From Megalobrama amblycephala (lineage: Eukaryota; Chordata; Actinopteri; Cypriniformes; Xenocyprididae): 64,000 nt of DNA. Shown here one piece after another: positions 32,030-43,431 of the stretch. The notes under the pieces are model-generated. The model made no database searches and was not told the DNA's origin. It saw only the letters and a list, made by a program, of their open reading frames with translations. Position 1 is the stretch's first letter. Each line of letters opens with the position of its first letter. The stretch spans positions 34,804,493-34,868,492 of the forward strand of contig NC_063061.1 in NCBI RefSeq assembly GCF_018812025.1. The letters run 5' to 3'. Position numbers and translations under genes: made by a program.

Positions 32030-32350
32030 AAGTCACAAAAAAGCTTTGCTGTTTGACCATTTTTTTACGCTTTTAAAGTGAAGGTATTTGATCGTAATAA
32101 TTCAGGAAATACCTGTAGCTAAGCATTTTTCGGGTTATTTAAATAGGATATTTTTCTTTAATTCGACAGGGTTTTTTGGCTGCCATTCATTTGACAATTT
32201 TATCATTTAACTGTTTTGTTACTGTTTAATTACTGATTATTTTTGTAATTTTACATACATTTGTTTGTAATTTAAGGAAACAGAAAAAAAAAAATGTGAA
32301 TTACTGTAATTGTTATTTTCCATAAAATTAGGATTTTTTTACAGTGTAGG
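32030..32350 (+). repeat. Fragment of the CACTG-end repeat family
   Basis: AGTGAAGGTATTTGATCGTA, ATTCAGGAAATACCTGTAG, GGGTTTTTTGGCTGCCATTC and TTTTTTTACAGTGTAGG match 51040-51504. It is the right end only. Confidence 0.65.
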
Positions 32351-32379
32351 AGCCATACAATTGATACAACTGATGACTT

Positions 32380-32410
<31 letters not shown>

Positions 32411-32705
32411 CTGTTCTATTGTGCTTCTGATTTGGCAGTGAAATTGTGAAGATGTGAAGGATTCTATGGTCCAGTTAGTATTTTCACCCCATAATGGCGG
32501 TCGCGCTACCGGAGCGCCATCTAGTGGTTGTTACCCAAAAAGTATCAAAGTGTCGCCTCTTGGGTTCTCTTTACTTAGGCTACCTATTCTATTGCATGTC
32601 ATGCGCGAATCGGTGGGCAGGGCTAAACAGGCAGTAATGAAGTAGGCGTTGATCTTCTTCTGCAGAGGAGGTGCTTTGCTGCCCTTTGACGTCATAGATC
32701 CCCAC

Positions 32706-33521
32706 TGTTACATAACTACCCATCTAGGGGTGGGGAGCCAGTAACAAAATAAGAAAATAAATAAAAATAACTAAAGAAAAAAAAAGTCTTGGAGAGAGAA
32801 CCAGGGCAATCCAACCTCCCGTCCCAGAATCAACACAAACACCAGTTCAAATTGTTTTTTTTTTAATTGAAAGAATCTCAAAATGTTAACAAAGGAATTG
32901 GGAACAAAACTTCAGGGGAGGGCTAGGCCAACATAACAAACAAAACCCAAACTAACTAACCCAATAATTTCCTAACTTACCTGGACAAAGATAACGCACA
33001 AATAAAATACATAAATCTTCCCTCTCTCCCTCCCTGACCATAACCAAGAGAAAAAGATAGAAGTAAAAACGAAAATGGCACCCTCCCCCTATACATTCCC
33101 TTAAAGAAAAAAAGAACATAAGATGTTAGCAAACATAGGCAACGTAAAACAAACAAAATCAAAGAATATTAAACAACGTCAATTCTCTCTCTGTTAAAGA
33201 GCACACCTAAGTTATAATACTGAGTTCACCCACTAATACACAGTATATAAGAAATACAACAACAAATGAGTCTGGGCCACGGGAGGAAGTGTTTGCCCCG
33301 GTGAAAGGAAGTCTCTCTCCCTTCTCTAGTATTCCACCACGTCTTATATCCTCACTCCTTCTTGTCAACATCCAATCACCCACAACCGGATTGAACCCAT
33401 CTGATTGGAACACCTGTCTTATAACGAGAGGGAAAAAGAACAGGAGAGAGAGAAAAAGCAAACAACCAAATCCAACACACACACCCATTATAACACAATG
33501 AATACGTCCTTAGACGTAACA
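32706..33521. mobile_element. Solo LTR
   Basis: An 816 bp block starts TGTTACATAACTACCC and ends GACGTAACA, so it has TG...CA ends with an inverted TGTTAC/GTAACA. It is flanked on both sides by CCAC (32702-32705 and 33522-33525), a 4 bp target duplication. No coding domain inside. This is the expected outcome of LTR-LTR recombination. Inserted inside the hAT-like element. Confidence 0.7.
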
Positions 33522-33705
33522 CCACTTTGTAAATCCCACTTTATGATGACTGTCATCCCACTTTGTCTGGTGTCAATTAAAGCTTTTATTGGACTAACAA
33601 GAAAGTTTTCAGCTCTAAAACTTACAGGATATTCTTATAGTATGATGACTTCTATATGTCAAAAGCTCAAGGAAATTTTGATTTCTCAGTTCATGACCCC
33701 TTTAA

Positions 33706-33989
33706 ACAGCTTATTGTACATGTAAGTTACCACCGAATACCACCAGGGAGGCTGAACTAATAGCCTAGTCTGCCAACAACCTGTCTGTTTCTCTGTTTCC
33801 TCAGAAACAGAGTCTCTAGACACAGAATTCTCTCGAAGAGACATTCAGAAAGAGGGACTGCATAAAGGGCAGTAAACCAACTCAGACCGGACCCTAGAGA
33901 TGGGCATCCTGGAGAGCAGGAATCAGTGAAGTGCTATCGACCCTTGCAACCGAGGGAAGTTACTCTGCTCGATCTTAGGATCTACAAAG
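33706..33989. other. Intergenic, no gene seen
   Basis: Non-coding spacer between two mobile elements. Confidence 0.4.
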
Positions 33990-34575
33990 CACCTATACTG
34001 TCATGGACCGCAAACGCCTGCAGAGAGTGGTGAAGACCGCGCAGATGTTCATCAGGACTCCACTGCCCTCTCTGCAGAGCATCTACCACCGTACACAGGA
34101 GAGCTGCTTCCATCCTCAAAGACCCCTCCCACCCCCAGCATGGACTGTTCACACTCCTACCCTCAGGATGTGAAATGCAGGACTTCAAGACTGAAGAACT
34201 CTTTTTTCCCTTCTGCTATCAGACTCCTAAACAGCTGATAGGAGTTTGCAATCATGGACATTACTGTTTACATGGACATAATTGTTTATATTGATTTATA
34301 CTTTTGTTTTTGCACATTTATTATTTTTAGAACTGCACTACCTCTTTTTTATTGTTTTTATTTAGAACTGCACTACCTCACTTTTTATGCTTTTATGCAG
34401 AATTGCACTCTCTTTACTTTTTATTGCTCTTATTTTTTATTATTATTTTTTATTTACTTTATTTTACTATACGGCATTTATTGTGGACAGCAAAGTAAGA
34501 ATTTCATTGTGCAGGGAAACATGCTTTCTGTCTGTGCATATGACAATAAACACTTTGAATTTTTGAATTTTTAAA
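33990..34575 (+). mobile_element. LINE 3' end
   Basis: In broken frames it encodes the C-terminus of a non-LTR reverse transcriptase (DRKRLQRVVKTAQMFIRTPL followed by PSLQSIYH; then a L-R-N-S-F-F-P-like SFFPSAIRLL region). A T-rich 3' UTR follows, ending GACAATAAACACTTTGAATT with a short TTTGAAT repeat. The clade is probably Rex1-like, by memory of that C-terminal pattern only. 5'-truncated and dead. Confidence 0.55.
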
Positions 34576-34599
34576 TATCACAAGATCCGGGCCACATCT

Positions 34600-34695
34600 G
34601 GTTTATGTGGATTACACATGGACAAGATGTGGGCAGCATCTGGTGGTTTATGTGGATTACACATGGACAAGATGTGGGCAGCATCTGGGCCGACA
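34600..34695 (+). repeat. Two-copy tandem repeat
   Basis: Two near-identical units of about 47 bp, each containing TTTATGTGGATTACACATGG and ACAAGATGTGGGCAGCATCT, directly upstream of the receptor pseudogene. Confidence 0.85.
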
Positions 34696-34739
34696 GTATG
34701 TTGCTTTCAGGGAGTATTTCTTAGAAACTAAACCCCAAT

Positions 34740-35414
34740 TGATTGCATCAGGGTTTTTCATCCTCAATCTATCTTTTTCTGAGATTGGTATCTGTGTTTA
34801 TTCTTTGTTCACTGTATTTGGTGGTACTTGGGTTTTAAGTTTCACACCATTAACATGGTTTTTATCAGGAGGACTAGGCAACACTGGTCGTCCTGTGTTT
34901 CAGTGTCTGATGTGTGTTGAGCAGTGGTTCATCCTGTAATCTTTCTGAAGTACAAACCTCTCAGATATAGAGTGATCTGCTGCACTGTGGCCTGGATAAT
35001 CACTCATGGCTCCTGTTTGTGTGGCATGTTTATTGTAGCATCTTTCGACTTTTATAGTTATGCATGCAATAATTCGCTTCAATTCTTACTCTTTGTCTCC
35101 ATCCAGTTGTTTTGTCTTGCGGCTGTTCTCAAAGCTCTGAAGCAGTCAGGACTGGGAGAGAGAGAGAGAGAGGGGAGGAAAACCACATTAAAAGAAGAGC
35201 ATTTTATATCATTCTAATAACTAATGTGAGCATGGCTATCATATATTGGCCATATAATATCACTGGATTCTTTTTTATTCTGACAAAACAGAATATGGAG
35301 CAACCTTTTTCTGTTTGTTTTATTTTTTATGTACTGGCTGGTTTTGTTCTGCCTGTTCTTTATCTGCACCGGGCTGGAAAATTATCCTGCCTTTGTTTTC
35401 CTCAAATCCCATGA
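34740..35414 (+). pseudogene. Receptor pseudogene related to receptor 4
   Basis: Lacks the N-terminus and TM1; begins at TM2 (ASGFFILNLSFSE). A 10 bp deletion at about 34921 removes the Arg-Tyr of ERY and shifts the frame, and a second shift lies in the GA-rich loop 3 repeat near 35155. Then TM6 YWPYN and TM7 with LPVLY (Gln to Leu), ending three codons late (CFPQIP). It has no start codon and no promoter cassette. The LINE tail and tandem repeat directly upstream suggest that rearrangement removed the 5' half. Confidence 0.9.
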
Positions 35415-35830
35415 TTGTGATATTGTGTAATTATGTTTAAACAATGTAAAGTAAATACACCTTTTCCATATTGAGGATTGCCCACAAAGATTATTGAATT
35501 AAACTCGACATTCATAACACAGAGAACCATTTTTCCCACAGAAAAAAACAAACAAACAAATTGATCTGTCTAAAAATTTGCATGCCATGTGTTCAGTGAG
35601 TGGCACCTGTGCTGGCCAGTTTCAAAGTTTCTTCTATGGGACTGAAGATTTACTGTATGAAAAGTGAAGGGTCAGTTGATTAACAGTGTGTAAAAATGTG
35701 TCTTGGTGCACAATTTAAATGTAAACTACTGGATGTCAGTCAAGTCAGAAGAAATTAAAATATGTTACAGTACAAGTACCAGTGCATGCTGAACTGAAAA
35801 GTATACATAATATAGCACCTCACAAACCTA
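35415..35830 (+). repeat. 3' duplicon shared with 22650-23230
   Basis: TACACCTTTTCCATATTGAG, AAATTTGCATGCCATGTGTT, AGTGGCACCTGTGCTGGCCA and GTGTCTTGGTGCACAATTTA match the 3' flank of receptor 4 in order, without the TA microsatellite. Confidence 0.7.
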
Positions 35831-35936
35831 TATAAAAGAAAATTACATGCTTATAAATTTAGGCTATAAGCATAAATACTTACTATATATACAACCATAT
35901 TTTGAAGTCTGAGCTACGAAGACAAACACAGAGGAG

Positions 35937-36230
35937 ATGAATAACTCTAAAGTGAACTTCACCACTCCTGAAACATCCACAATTCAGTCCTTTGGGCTAA
36001 TGGAGTTTGTGGTAACTGCATACACAGCATACATTTCCTGCTTGGTGTTCCTACAAATGTCCCTTATACAAAATTGTCCCTTATACTATTACAGGAGTCT
36101 GTATCTTTCTGTCACAGCAGAATAATCACATATATTGGCTCCCTGGTTTGGTATGTTATGTGTTGGCTGGTTTCGTTCAGCCTGTTCTTTATCTTCACTG
36201 AACTGGAAAACTCTCCAGCCTCTGTTCCTT
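35937..36230 (+). pseudogene. Receptor pseudogene with TM1-TM6 deletion
   Basis: Starts like an intact copy (MNNSKVNFTTPETST, with the N3 sequon destroyed by Ser-Lys), reaches the TM1 region (FPAWCSYKCP-type shifted frame), then a deletion joins TM1 to the end of TM6/TM7: CCCTTATACTATTACAGGAG, then CAGCAGAATAATCACATATA and a QPVLYLH-like end. About 294 bp remain. The preceding 35825-35915 matches the intron just upstream of receptor 5. Subgroup 5/7/8. Confidence 0.88.
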
Positions 36231-36665
36231 ATAAGATCTGAAATTGAGATATTTCACTAAATCCAGTTCATTTATTTTCTAAATGTTGTATTAGATCACT
36301 TTAATTTAGTAATTGATTCATGATTCGTTTGATTTAATACTAAATTTTGTCACTTTAGATTTTAGCATTTTTTTTTTTTTTTTTTTTAGTAGAGCATGTT
36401 CATCACATAATTGGTTGCTACTATTTAGTTTTTTTTTTTTTTTTCTATAAAACTTTATCAGTGATTTCGGGTCACCTTTTCCATACTGAGGGTTGCCACA
36501 GAGATTGATGAGATTGTTTTGAATTGTTTTAAAAGTTTTAATGTGTCGGAGTACCTTTTTATTGAGGGAAAAAAAAAAAATCTTTCTAAACCCCTGGAGC
36601 CACATGCAAATTTTCGGACTGTCCAATGTCCATATTTACATACATACACACAAGCAAACACACAC

Positions 36666-36744
<79 letters not shown>

Positions 36745-37045
36745 AAAACTTGACACACATTTACATAGCAAACATTTACATATAGCAAATTGTTCCAGTT
36801 GTTCCACCTGTGAAAGTCTTTGGATTTATAAAGATAGTTTTGGCAGATGTTTTAGCCTGTAAAAATAAAATATTACAGCAACACTTTTTCAGCCTCAACA
36901 TTTAAGTTGGAAGTTAACTAATAAATCTCATGGCCACCGATGATGCTGACATGCTGGAAAGGCATTATTATCTGAGATATAAAGTTTTACTTATGCGTTC
37001 ATATAAATCAATTAACTTTTGGTTGAAAAAATATATTTGTCCCAT
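36231..37045. other. 3' flank duplicated at 47928-49570
   Basis: Non-coding. Poly-T runs at 36370 and 36430. (CA)n at 36648-36741. Then AACATTTACATATAGCAAAT, TATAAAGATAGTTTTGGCAG and GACATGCTGGAAAGGCATTA, all recurring in order after receptor 7. The Cys/Val and His/Thr frames over the CA repeat are artefacts. Confidence 0.6.
36648..36741. repeat. CA microsatellite
   Basis: (CA)n with a few G interruptions at the 5' end. Confidence 0.95.
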
Positions 37046-37050
37046 GCAGG

Positions 37051-37510
37051 TGTCACAGACACGTCAGGTTCCACCTCACTCCCTTACCCACGCACTCAAT
37101 CACCAGCCTACTGATCACCGCCACCTGTGACTCATCAGCACTGCAATCACCTCCACTACAAAACCACCACACTCACACACACTCACTGTCCGGTCTTGTT
37201 TGCACTACGATCTATGTATGCTTACCTTAAGGACTCCAATCGCCATACTTGCCTGTTCCAGTCGTCTCCTCCATCTCCTTCGTCTCCTGTTCTCCTCGTG
37301 TGCTTACCTGCCTGTGTGTGTGAGTGTCTCCGCCATCATCCTCCAACGCCGAACTCCATCCGCATCTGCAACACATCACAAGGACAGTATCACGCTCTCT
37401 TCATCTGTCAAGAACTGTTTATCCAACAATCCATATCCATTTACTCTGCTGTTTGACAATAAACCTGCTTACATTGCTTTTACGTCTGCCTCCGTGTCTC
37501 TGTTGTAACA
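37051..37510 (+). repeat. 5' LTR
   Basis: TGTCACAGACACGTCAGG to TCTCTGTTGTAACA, with TG/CA ends and a polyadenylation-like ACAATAAAC near its 3' end (about 37457). Confidence 0.95.
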
Positions 37511-37540
37511 GAAGACCGGACCTTACCAACAGTCAACAGC

Positions 37541-37904
37541 ATGAGCACCAACGACCCTTTCCAAGAGCTCGTGGACGCATTACGCCGAGCACTCACCCCA
37601 CAAACATCTCCACCGTCTTCCACCGATGCGGCTGCTTCCGCACCCACCGTCACCGCTCCTTCACCAGCATTCACCGCCAGTCCCATGGCCAAACCGGGGC
37701 CCTACTCTGGATCGGCGGAGGAATGCAGCGGATTTCTTCTCCAATGCGAACTGGTCCTGGAGATGCAGCCGCACCTCTACCCTACCGACACGGCTAAAAT
37801 TGCGTTCATCATCTCACAACTGCAAGGTAAGGCCCTCCAATGGGCTGATTCGCTGTGGACTCAGAAAGGCTCTGTGGTGAAATCCTATCCGGCGTTCGTC
37901 TCTC
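37541..37904 (+). pseudogene. Gag N-terminal part, internally deleted
   Basis: The ATG at 37541, 31 bp after the LTR, opens a frame MSTNDPFQELVDALRRAL, a Pro/Ser/Ala-rich linker, then the capsid start GPYSGSAEECSGFLLQCELV and LQGKALQWADSLW. At about 37895-37905 the capsid stops short: the next codons belong to the region just before the nucleocapsid, in another frame. Gag of this type normally has some 100 more capsid residues here, so a deletion that is not a multiple of three has removed them. Downstream Pol would not be read from this start. Confidence 0.8.
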
Positions 37905-40900
37905 ATGCAGTCGTGTCTCCTCGAGCACCAGGGCCAGTCTCTCTCCAACATCCTCCTCCGTCGGTCCGAACCCGTCAGCTCTCCAGAACCAGCCAGCGAA
38001 CCAATGCAAGTTGACCATTCACGTCTCACAACAACGGAAAGACAGAGAAGGCTGACCCTGAACTTATGCCTATATTGTGGATCTCCGGGGCATGTCATCT
38101 CCGCATGCCCAACCCGTCCTCCTCAGCCCGTGGTGAGTGCGATAATTCCCTCCATTCAGAAAATGAAACCACTCACTACTGTTGTAAACCTTACTGCTGC
38201 TAATGCCTCTGTTCCAGTGGTGGCGCTCCTTGACTCAGGGTCAGCAGGAAACTTCATCTCCGGCGCCCTCTGTCGACAACTCAAACTCAAGATCTCCCCG
38301 TCTCCGACTCACTATCAAATCCACTCCATCACGGGCAAACCCCTGAGCCGTAAGACCATCTGTCACTGTGTGGGACCACTTCAACTTCGTGTGGGAGTTC
38401 TTCATACTGAAAATATTCATCTGCTGGTTCTGGAGGAGTCAACCACTGACGTGGTTCTAGGGCGCCCCTGGCTTGAGCTTCACAATCCCACAATCTCCTG
38501 GCGCACGGGCGAAGTCCTGAAGTGGGGCGACCACTGCTTCCTCGACTGCTTCCCTGAGCTTCCTGTTCCTCTCTCTCCTCTCTCCAAGACTCTCTCCGTC
38601 AATGCCACGTCCATCGAAAGCCCCGTAGAGAAGCGCTCCGTGGATGTTCCTCCGGACTACGCCCCCTTCAGTGACGTCTTCTGCCCACAACGCGCCTCCA
38701 AGCTACCTCCACACCGGCCATGGGACTGTGCCATCGATCTGTTACCGGGTGAGCCAGTGCCCAGGGGACGTATCTACCCCCTGTCTCTACCGGAGGAGAA
38801 GGCCATGGAGGAATACATCAAAGAGGCCCTTAGTCAAGGTTACATCCGCCCGTCTACTTCCCCTGCTGCTTCAAGTTTCTTTTTTGTGGCTAAGAAGGAC
38901 GGAGGCTTGCGGCCCTGCATTGATTACCGTGCCCTTAACAAGATCACAGTCAAGTTCCGTTTCCCACTTCCCCTCGTCCCAGCGGCCCTGGAACATCTCC
39001 GCGGTGCCACTGTGTTCACCAAGTTGGACCTCCGCAGCGCGTATAACCTCATCCGGATACGTGAGGGGGACGAGTGGAAGACCGCCTTCGTCACGCCCAC
39101 CGGCCACTACGAATACCTCATGATGCCGTATGGTCTGGTCAACGCCCCCTCCGTATTCCAGGACTTCATACACGAGGTGCTCCGGGAGTTTCTCCACAAG
39201 TTCGTGCTGGTGTATATAGACGACATCCTCATCTACTCCCGGAGCTTGGCCGAACATCGCCACCACGTTGCGGAGGTCCTCCAACGCTTACGGCAATTCC
39301 AACTCTTCCTCAAAGCTGAAAAGTGCTCTTTCCACCAGCCCTCTGTCCAGTTCCTGGGGTACGTGATTGACCACAGTGGCATCCGGATGGACGAGGGGAA
39401 GGTGTCCGCCATCCAGACCTGGCCCACTCCAACAACCATCAAAGAACTCCAGCGCTTCCTCGGATTTTTCAATTTCTACCGTCACTTCATCAAGAACTAC
39501 AGTACAATCGTCAGCCCACTCACCAATCTGCTCCGTCACCAGCCCAAGTCTCTGTCCTGGTCCCCGCAAGCCACCAACGCCTTTGAGACCCTCAAGAGAG
39601 CCTTCACCACCGCTCCCCTCCTCGTCCACCCTAACCCTGACCTACCTTTCGTCGTGGAAGTGGACGCCTCCACCACCGGAGTGGGAGCGGTCCTCTCTCA
39701 GCAGCAGGGGACACCAAGTAGACTCCATCCATGTGCCTTCTTCTCCCGCAAGCTCAACCCGGCGGAGGTCAACTATGACATCGGTGACCGCGAACTCCTG
39801 GCTGTCAAGCTTGCCCTTGAAGAGTGGAGGCATTGGTTGGAGGGAGCTAACCACCCATTCCAAGTTCTCACTGATCACAAGAACCTTGAGTATCTAAAGG
39901 CTGCCAAGAGACTCAACCCTCGCCAAGCTCGCTGGGCCATGTTTTTCTCTCGGTTCAATTTCTCCATCTCATACCGCCCTGGTTCAAAGAATACAAAAGC
40001 TGATGCCCTGTCTCGTCTCCATGCCCCAGATGAAAAACCTGAAACCCCGGACACCATTCTCCCAGAGTCAGTCTTCGTAGGCCCCATCCAGTGGTCTGAA
40101 GAAACCATGCCCTCCTCCAATGCCTCCTCACGCACTCCGCCGGGTTGCCCCCAAGGCTTGCAATACGTCACACGGGCACGACGCACTCCACTTCTGCACA
40201 ACGCACATTCTTCACTTGGCACTGGCCACCCGGGGGTCAATGAGACCCTCTCGTTGCTCAAACAACGCTTCTGGTGGCCCAACATGGCCAACGATGTCAG
40301 AAGGTATGTGCAGGGCTGCAGGGAGTGCGCCATCTCCAAGAGCCCACGCCATCTTCCAACCGGCAAGCTCAATCCTCTGCCCGTTCCTGAGAGACCCTGG
40401 TCACACCTGGGAGTGGACTTCGTCACGGATCTCCCCGAGTCTGATGGTCACACTTGCATACTGGTGGTGGTAGATCGCTTCTCAAAATCCTGCCGTCTGA
40501 TCCCCCTGGATGGTCTACCTACCGCCATGACCACTGCAGAACTGATGTTCAACCATGTCTTTCGTCACTATGGAATACCCGAAGACATCGTCTCCGACAG
40601 AGGACCCCAGTTTATCTCCCACGTCTGGAAGGCGTTCTTCTCCCTCCTGGGTGTGACCGTCAGCCTGTCATCCGGATACCATCCTCAGTTGAACGGGCAG
40701 ACGGAACGGAAGATCCAGGAGATAGGCCGCTTCCTGCGTACCTTCTGTCACGGCCACCAGAACTCCTGGAAGCAGTACCTGGGTTGGGCCGAGTACGCAC
40801 AAAACTCCCTCCGCCAAGCCACAACTGGGTTAACACCGTTTCAGTGCATACTCGGTTACCAACCCCCACTGTTCCCCTGGGATGGGGAACCCTCCAACGT

Positions 40901-41288
40901 TCCAGCAGTCGACTACTGGTTCCGGGAGAGCGAGAGGGTTTGGGCTCACCACCAGCTGCAGAGAGCCCTGCGCAGACGCAAAATGACAGCCGACCTTTGG
41001 CGCTCCAACGCTCCAGTCTACCAACCGGGGCAGAAGGTCTGGCTGTCCACCAGGGACATCAGGATGCGTCTGCCCTGCAAGAAGCTGAGTCCCCGCTTCA
41101 TTGGCCCGTTCACCATCATCCAACAGATCAACCCCGTCACCTACCGTCTCCAACTTCCAGCACAGTACAGTAGAATTCATCCCACATTCCACGTATCACT
41201 ACTAAAGCCTCACCACCCTTCTGTTCTTCCCTCCACAGAACCTGACGTGGCAGCCGTCGAGCCCCCCCCTTCCACTCATCCTGGATGA
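37905..41288 (+). CDS. pol: Gypsy nucleocapsid-Pol open frame (protease, RT, RNase H, integrase)
   Basis: 1127 codons open. CCHC zinc knuckle at residues 55-68. Retroviral-type aspartic protease [12 protein letters not shown] with active Asp at 110. Reverse transcriptase from about 300 ([20 protein letters not shown]) with catalytic YIDD at 437-440. RNase H about 575-690 ([36 protein letters not shown]). Integrase HHCC zinc region ([20 protein letters not shown] to CREC, about 770-805) and DDE core ([39 protein letters not shown]). The ATG used is accidental: in an intact element this frame would continue gag. The enzymatic domains look complete by eye, but without a joined gag the product would be made poorly if at all. 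Much more GC-rich than the surrounding DNA. Confidence 0.9.
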   Translation: MQSCLLEHQGQSLSNILLRRSEPVSSPEPASEPMQVDHSRLTTTERQRRLTLNLCLYCGSPGHVISACPTRPPQPVVSAIIPSIQKMKPLTTVVNLTAANASVPVVALLDSGSAGNFISGALCRQLKLKISPSPTHYQIHSITGKPLSRKTICHCVGPLQLRVGVLHTENIHLLVLEESTTDVVLGRPWLELHNPTISWRTGEVLKWGDHCFLDCFPELPVPLSPLSKTLSVNATSIESPVEKRSVDVPPDYAPFSDVFCPQRASKLPPHRPWDCAIDLLPGEPVPRGRIYPLSLPEEKAMEEYIKEALSQGYIRPSTSPAASSFFFVAKKDGGLRPCIDYRALNKITVKFRFPLPLVPAALEHLRGATVFTKLDLRSAYNLIRIREGDEWKTAFVTPTGHYEYLMMPYGLVNAPSVFQDFIHEVLREFLHKFVLVYIDDILIYSRSLAEHRHHVAEVLQRLRQFQLFLKAEKCSFHQPSVQFLGYVIDHSGIRMDEGKVSAIQTWPTPTTIKELQRFLGFFNFYRHFIKNYSTIVSPLTNLLRHQPKSLSWSPQATNAFETLKRAFTTAPLLVHPNPDLPFVVEVDASTTGVGAVLSQQQGTPSRLHPCAFFSRKLNPAEVNYDIGDRELLAVKLALEEWRHWLEGANHPFQVLTDHKNLEYLKAAKRLNPRQARWAMFFSRFNFSISYRPGSKNTKADALSRLHAPDEKPETPDTILPESVFVGPIQWSEETMPSSNASSRTPPGCPQGLQYVTRARRTPLLHNAHSSLGTGHPGVNETLSLLKQRFWWPNMANDVRRYVQGCRECAISKSPRHLPTGKLNPLPVPERPWSHLGVDFVTDLPESDGHTCILVVVDRFSKSCRLIPLDGLPTAMTTAELMFNHVFRHYGIPEDIVSDRGPQFISHVWKAFFSLLGVTVSLSSGYHPQLNGQTERKIQEIGRFLRTFCHGHQNSWKQYLGWAEYAQNSLRQATTGLTPFQCILGYQPPLFPWDGEPSNVPAVDYWFRESERVWAHHQLQRALRRRKMTADLWRSNAPVYQPGQKVWLSTRDIRMRLPCKKLSPRFIGPFTIIQQINPVTYRLQLPAQYSRIHPTFHVSLLKPHHPSVLPSTEPDVAAVEPPPSTHPG

Positions 41289-41540
41289 TGGCACTGCGTA
41301 CGTGGTTCACGAGATTATGGATTCCCGGCGCTGGTGGTGGTCAACTGGAATACCTGGTGGACTGGGAAGGCTATGGCCCCGAGGAACGCTCATGGGTCCC
41401 CAAGAATGATATCCTTGATCCTAATCTGTTACAGACTTTCCACGCCAACCACACGGACAGACCTGCCCCACGCCCTAGAGGACGACCACCACGACGTCGG
41501 GGTCCTCGGCCCTCAGGAGCGGGCCGTGGGAGGGGGGGGT
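41262..41540 (+). pseudogene. Gypsy C-terminal chromodomain, frameshifted
   Basis: After the Pol stop at 41286-41288, a chromodomain is recognisable in two other frames: [16 protein letters not shown] in one, then [20 protein letters not shown] and an Arg/Pro-rich tail in the next. At least two small indels therefore separate it from integrase, one near the C-run at 41261-41269 and one near the GGT repeats at 41330-41342. In related elements this domain steers integration to chromatin. Confidence 0.75.
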
Positions 41541-41542
41541 AC

Positions 41543-42002
41543 TGTCACAGACACGTCAGGTTCCACCTCACTCCCTTAACCACGCACTCAATCACCAGCC
41601 TACTGATCACCGCCACCTGTGACTCATCAGCACTGCAATCACCTCCACTACAAAACCACCACACTCACACACACTCACTGTCCGGTCTCATTTGCACTAC
41701 GATCTATGTATGCTTACCTTAAGGACTCCAATCGCCATACTTACCTGTTCCAGTCGTCTCCTCCATCTCCTTCGTCTCCTGTTCTCCTCGTGTGCTTGCC
41801 TGCCTGTGTGTGTGAGTGTCTCCGCCATCATCCTCCAACGCCGAACTCCATCCGCATCTGCAACACATCACAAGGACAGTATCACGGTCTCTTCATCTGT
41901 CAAGAACTGTTTATCCAACAATCCATATCCATTTACTCTGCTGTTTGACAATAAACCTGCCTACGTTGCTTTTACGTCTGCCTCCGTGTCTCTGTTGTAA
42001 CA
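41543..42002 (+). repeat. 3' LTR
   Basis: Same length as the 5' LTR with eight substitutions. Preceded by a run of G (polypurine tract) and followed by the target duplication GCAGG. Confidence 0.95.
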
Positions 42003-42133
42003 GCAGGTTCAGTATGCATAGTGCTTTGTCTTAAAAATAAACCAGTTGTCCAAACCAGTAATTGCTTTAGACTTGACATCCTGTAATAACACTTTTTTTT
42101 TTTCTTTGTCATACCCTAAAAGTTCAGTCTAAA

Positions 42134-42246
42134 AATTTGCATATCTTGTGTTTTATGTGACGTGTAGCAGATGAAATTCTTGTTGTCTACAAAACACAGC
42201 ACAGAAGTGTACAAACATCCAGACAGACTGGACTTTTACTCTTCAG
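42134..42246 (+). promoter_or_regulatory. Promoter cassette and exon 1 before pseudogene at 42674
   Basis: AATTTGCATATC, TTTTATGTGACGTGTAGCAG, GTTGTCTACAAAACACAGCA, AACATCCAGACAGACTGGAC and donor CAG|GTGATAAAA at 42246/42247. Intact in appearance although its gene is dead. Shares the shortened TTCTTGTTGTCTAC spacing with the receptor 8 cassette. Confidence 0.7.
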
Positions 42247-42673
42247 GTGATAAAAACTTTTTGATTTCTTCTTTTAAAAGAGTGTAACTGTGTTCATCCC
42301 AAAATGTTTTGGGATGCCTTTAGTTAAAATTCGTAAAATTGGACTGAGCTATTTTCTGAACAGGAAATGTATTAAAGAAAATTATATGCTTAATATAGGC
42401 TAAGCATAAATTCTACTGAATATATACAACCATATTTTGAAATCGTTTAATAATTATGTGCTGGTTGTTTGAGTTTAAAGTAGGACTTTGTATTGCAAAG
42501 TAATTGTATTATGCTTAATACTGGATGAATGTATTTAAACGTTATTTTAACCTTTATTGATTCAGTCTGAATTAACTGGTTCATTTACAGTTCTCCTTAA
42601 AAAAAGATCACAGTTGCAATGTTATATACAGTGTAGTTGAGCTGCTGAACTAAGAAGAAAAACACAGACGAGA

Positions 42674-43431
42674 TGAATAACTCTACAGTGAACTTCATCA
42701 CACCTGAAACATCTACAAACTCCACAATTCAGTCCTTTGGGCTATTGGACTTTGTTGAAACCTGTATATACTCGGCCTGAATTTCCTGTTTGGTCTTCCT
42801 ACACACTCCTAGATTATATGGCTCATCATCACAGGAACAGGAAGTGGAGTTGCATCAGCATTCTTCAATCTCAGTCTCTCTATTTGTGAGATTGGTAACT
42901 GTCTGAATTGTTTGGTTGCTATACTACCAATGTACATTTCAAGTCTCTCATTTTTACCCCTGTTTCTACAAGGCCTAATTCTCACTGGTCGTCCTCTGTT
43001 TCAGTGTCTTAGCTGTGTTGAGCGTTACCTGGCAGTGGTTCATCCTGTAACCTTTCTGAAGTACAAACCTCTCAGATATAGAGTGATCTGCTGCACTGTG
43101 GCCTGGATAATTATTCTTGGCTCCTGTTTCTATAGTTTGTTGCAATCTCACAAAACATTCATGTACACATATGGTTCTTCTCAACACAGTTCCTCCTCTT
43201 CCTCTCCATCCAGTTGTTTTTTCTTTGTGGCTGTTCTCAGAGCTCTGAAGCAGTCAGGACGAGGAGAGAGAGGGAGAAAGAGAGAGGAAGAAAGCCACAT
43301 GAAGAGAAGAGCATTTCATCTCATTCTAATAACGACTGTGAGCATGGCTTTTATATATGTCCCTTATACTATCACAGGATTCTGTATCATTCTAATACAA
43401 CAGAATCATGACGCATATTGGCTCCCTAGAT
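42674..43431 (+). pseudogene. Receptor pseudogene related to receptor 8, truncated in TM7
   Basis: Good start (MNNSTVNFITPETSTNSTIQ). The frame breaks in TM1 near 42776, giving an early stop (TACTCGGCCTGA), and a second stop replaces the TM1 Tyr codon (TCCTAGATT). TM2 to TM4 then read normally, including ERY. Further shifts occur near 43138 and at an extra T near 43222. Loop 3 is GRGERGRKREEESH. It ends abruptly at GGCTCCCTAGA near 43431, where unrelated repeat DNA begins, so TM7 and the tail are missing. Confidence 0.92.

Larger units (their letters stand above)
30585..33705. mobile_element. hAT-like DNA transposon carrying other insertions
   Basis: The ends are inverted copies of TTAAAGGGGTCATGAACTG (30585, and reversed at 33687-33705). 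The interior has CpG-rich patches and no intact transposase. It contains a relic of the CACTG-type repeat (32030-32350), a long A-run (32383-32410) and a solo LTR (32706-33521). The class is inferred from the end motif. Target duplication not resolved. Confidence 0.65.
37051..42002 (+). mobile_element. Young Ty3/gypsy chromodomain LTR retrotransposon
   Basis: A 4952 bp element with two 460 bp LTRs that differ at eight positions (about 1.7%), flanked by an exact 5 bp target duplication GCAGG (37046-37050 and 42003-42007). Order: LTR, gag, zinc knuckle, protease, reverse transcriptase, RNase H, integrase, chromodomain, G-rich polypurine tract (about 41526-41540), LTR. This order is that of chromodomain Ty3/gypsy elements. 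The gag is internally deleted and the chromodomain part is frameshifted, so this copy is not autonomous. The primer-binding site is not recognised. Confidence 0.95.

Noticed and set aside
36458..36862. Several open frames encoding long Cys-Val or His-Thr runs
   Set aside because: They are read-throughs of the CA microsatellite at 36648-36741.
38457..40869. Long antisense and alternate frames inside the gypsy pol region
   Set aside because: Shadows of the GC-rich pol frame; only the 37905-41288 frame has RT and integrase motifs.
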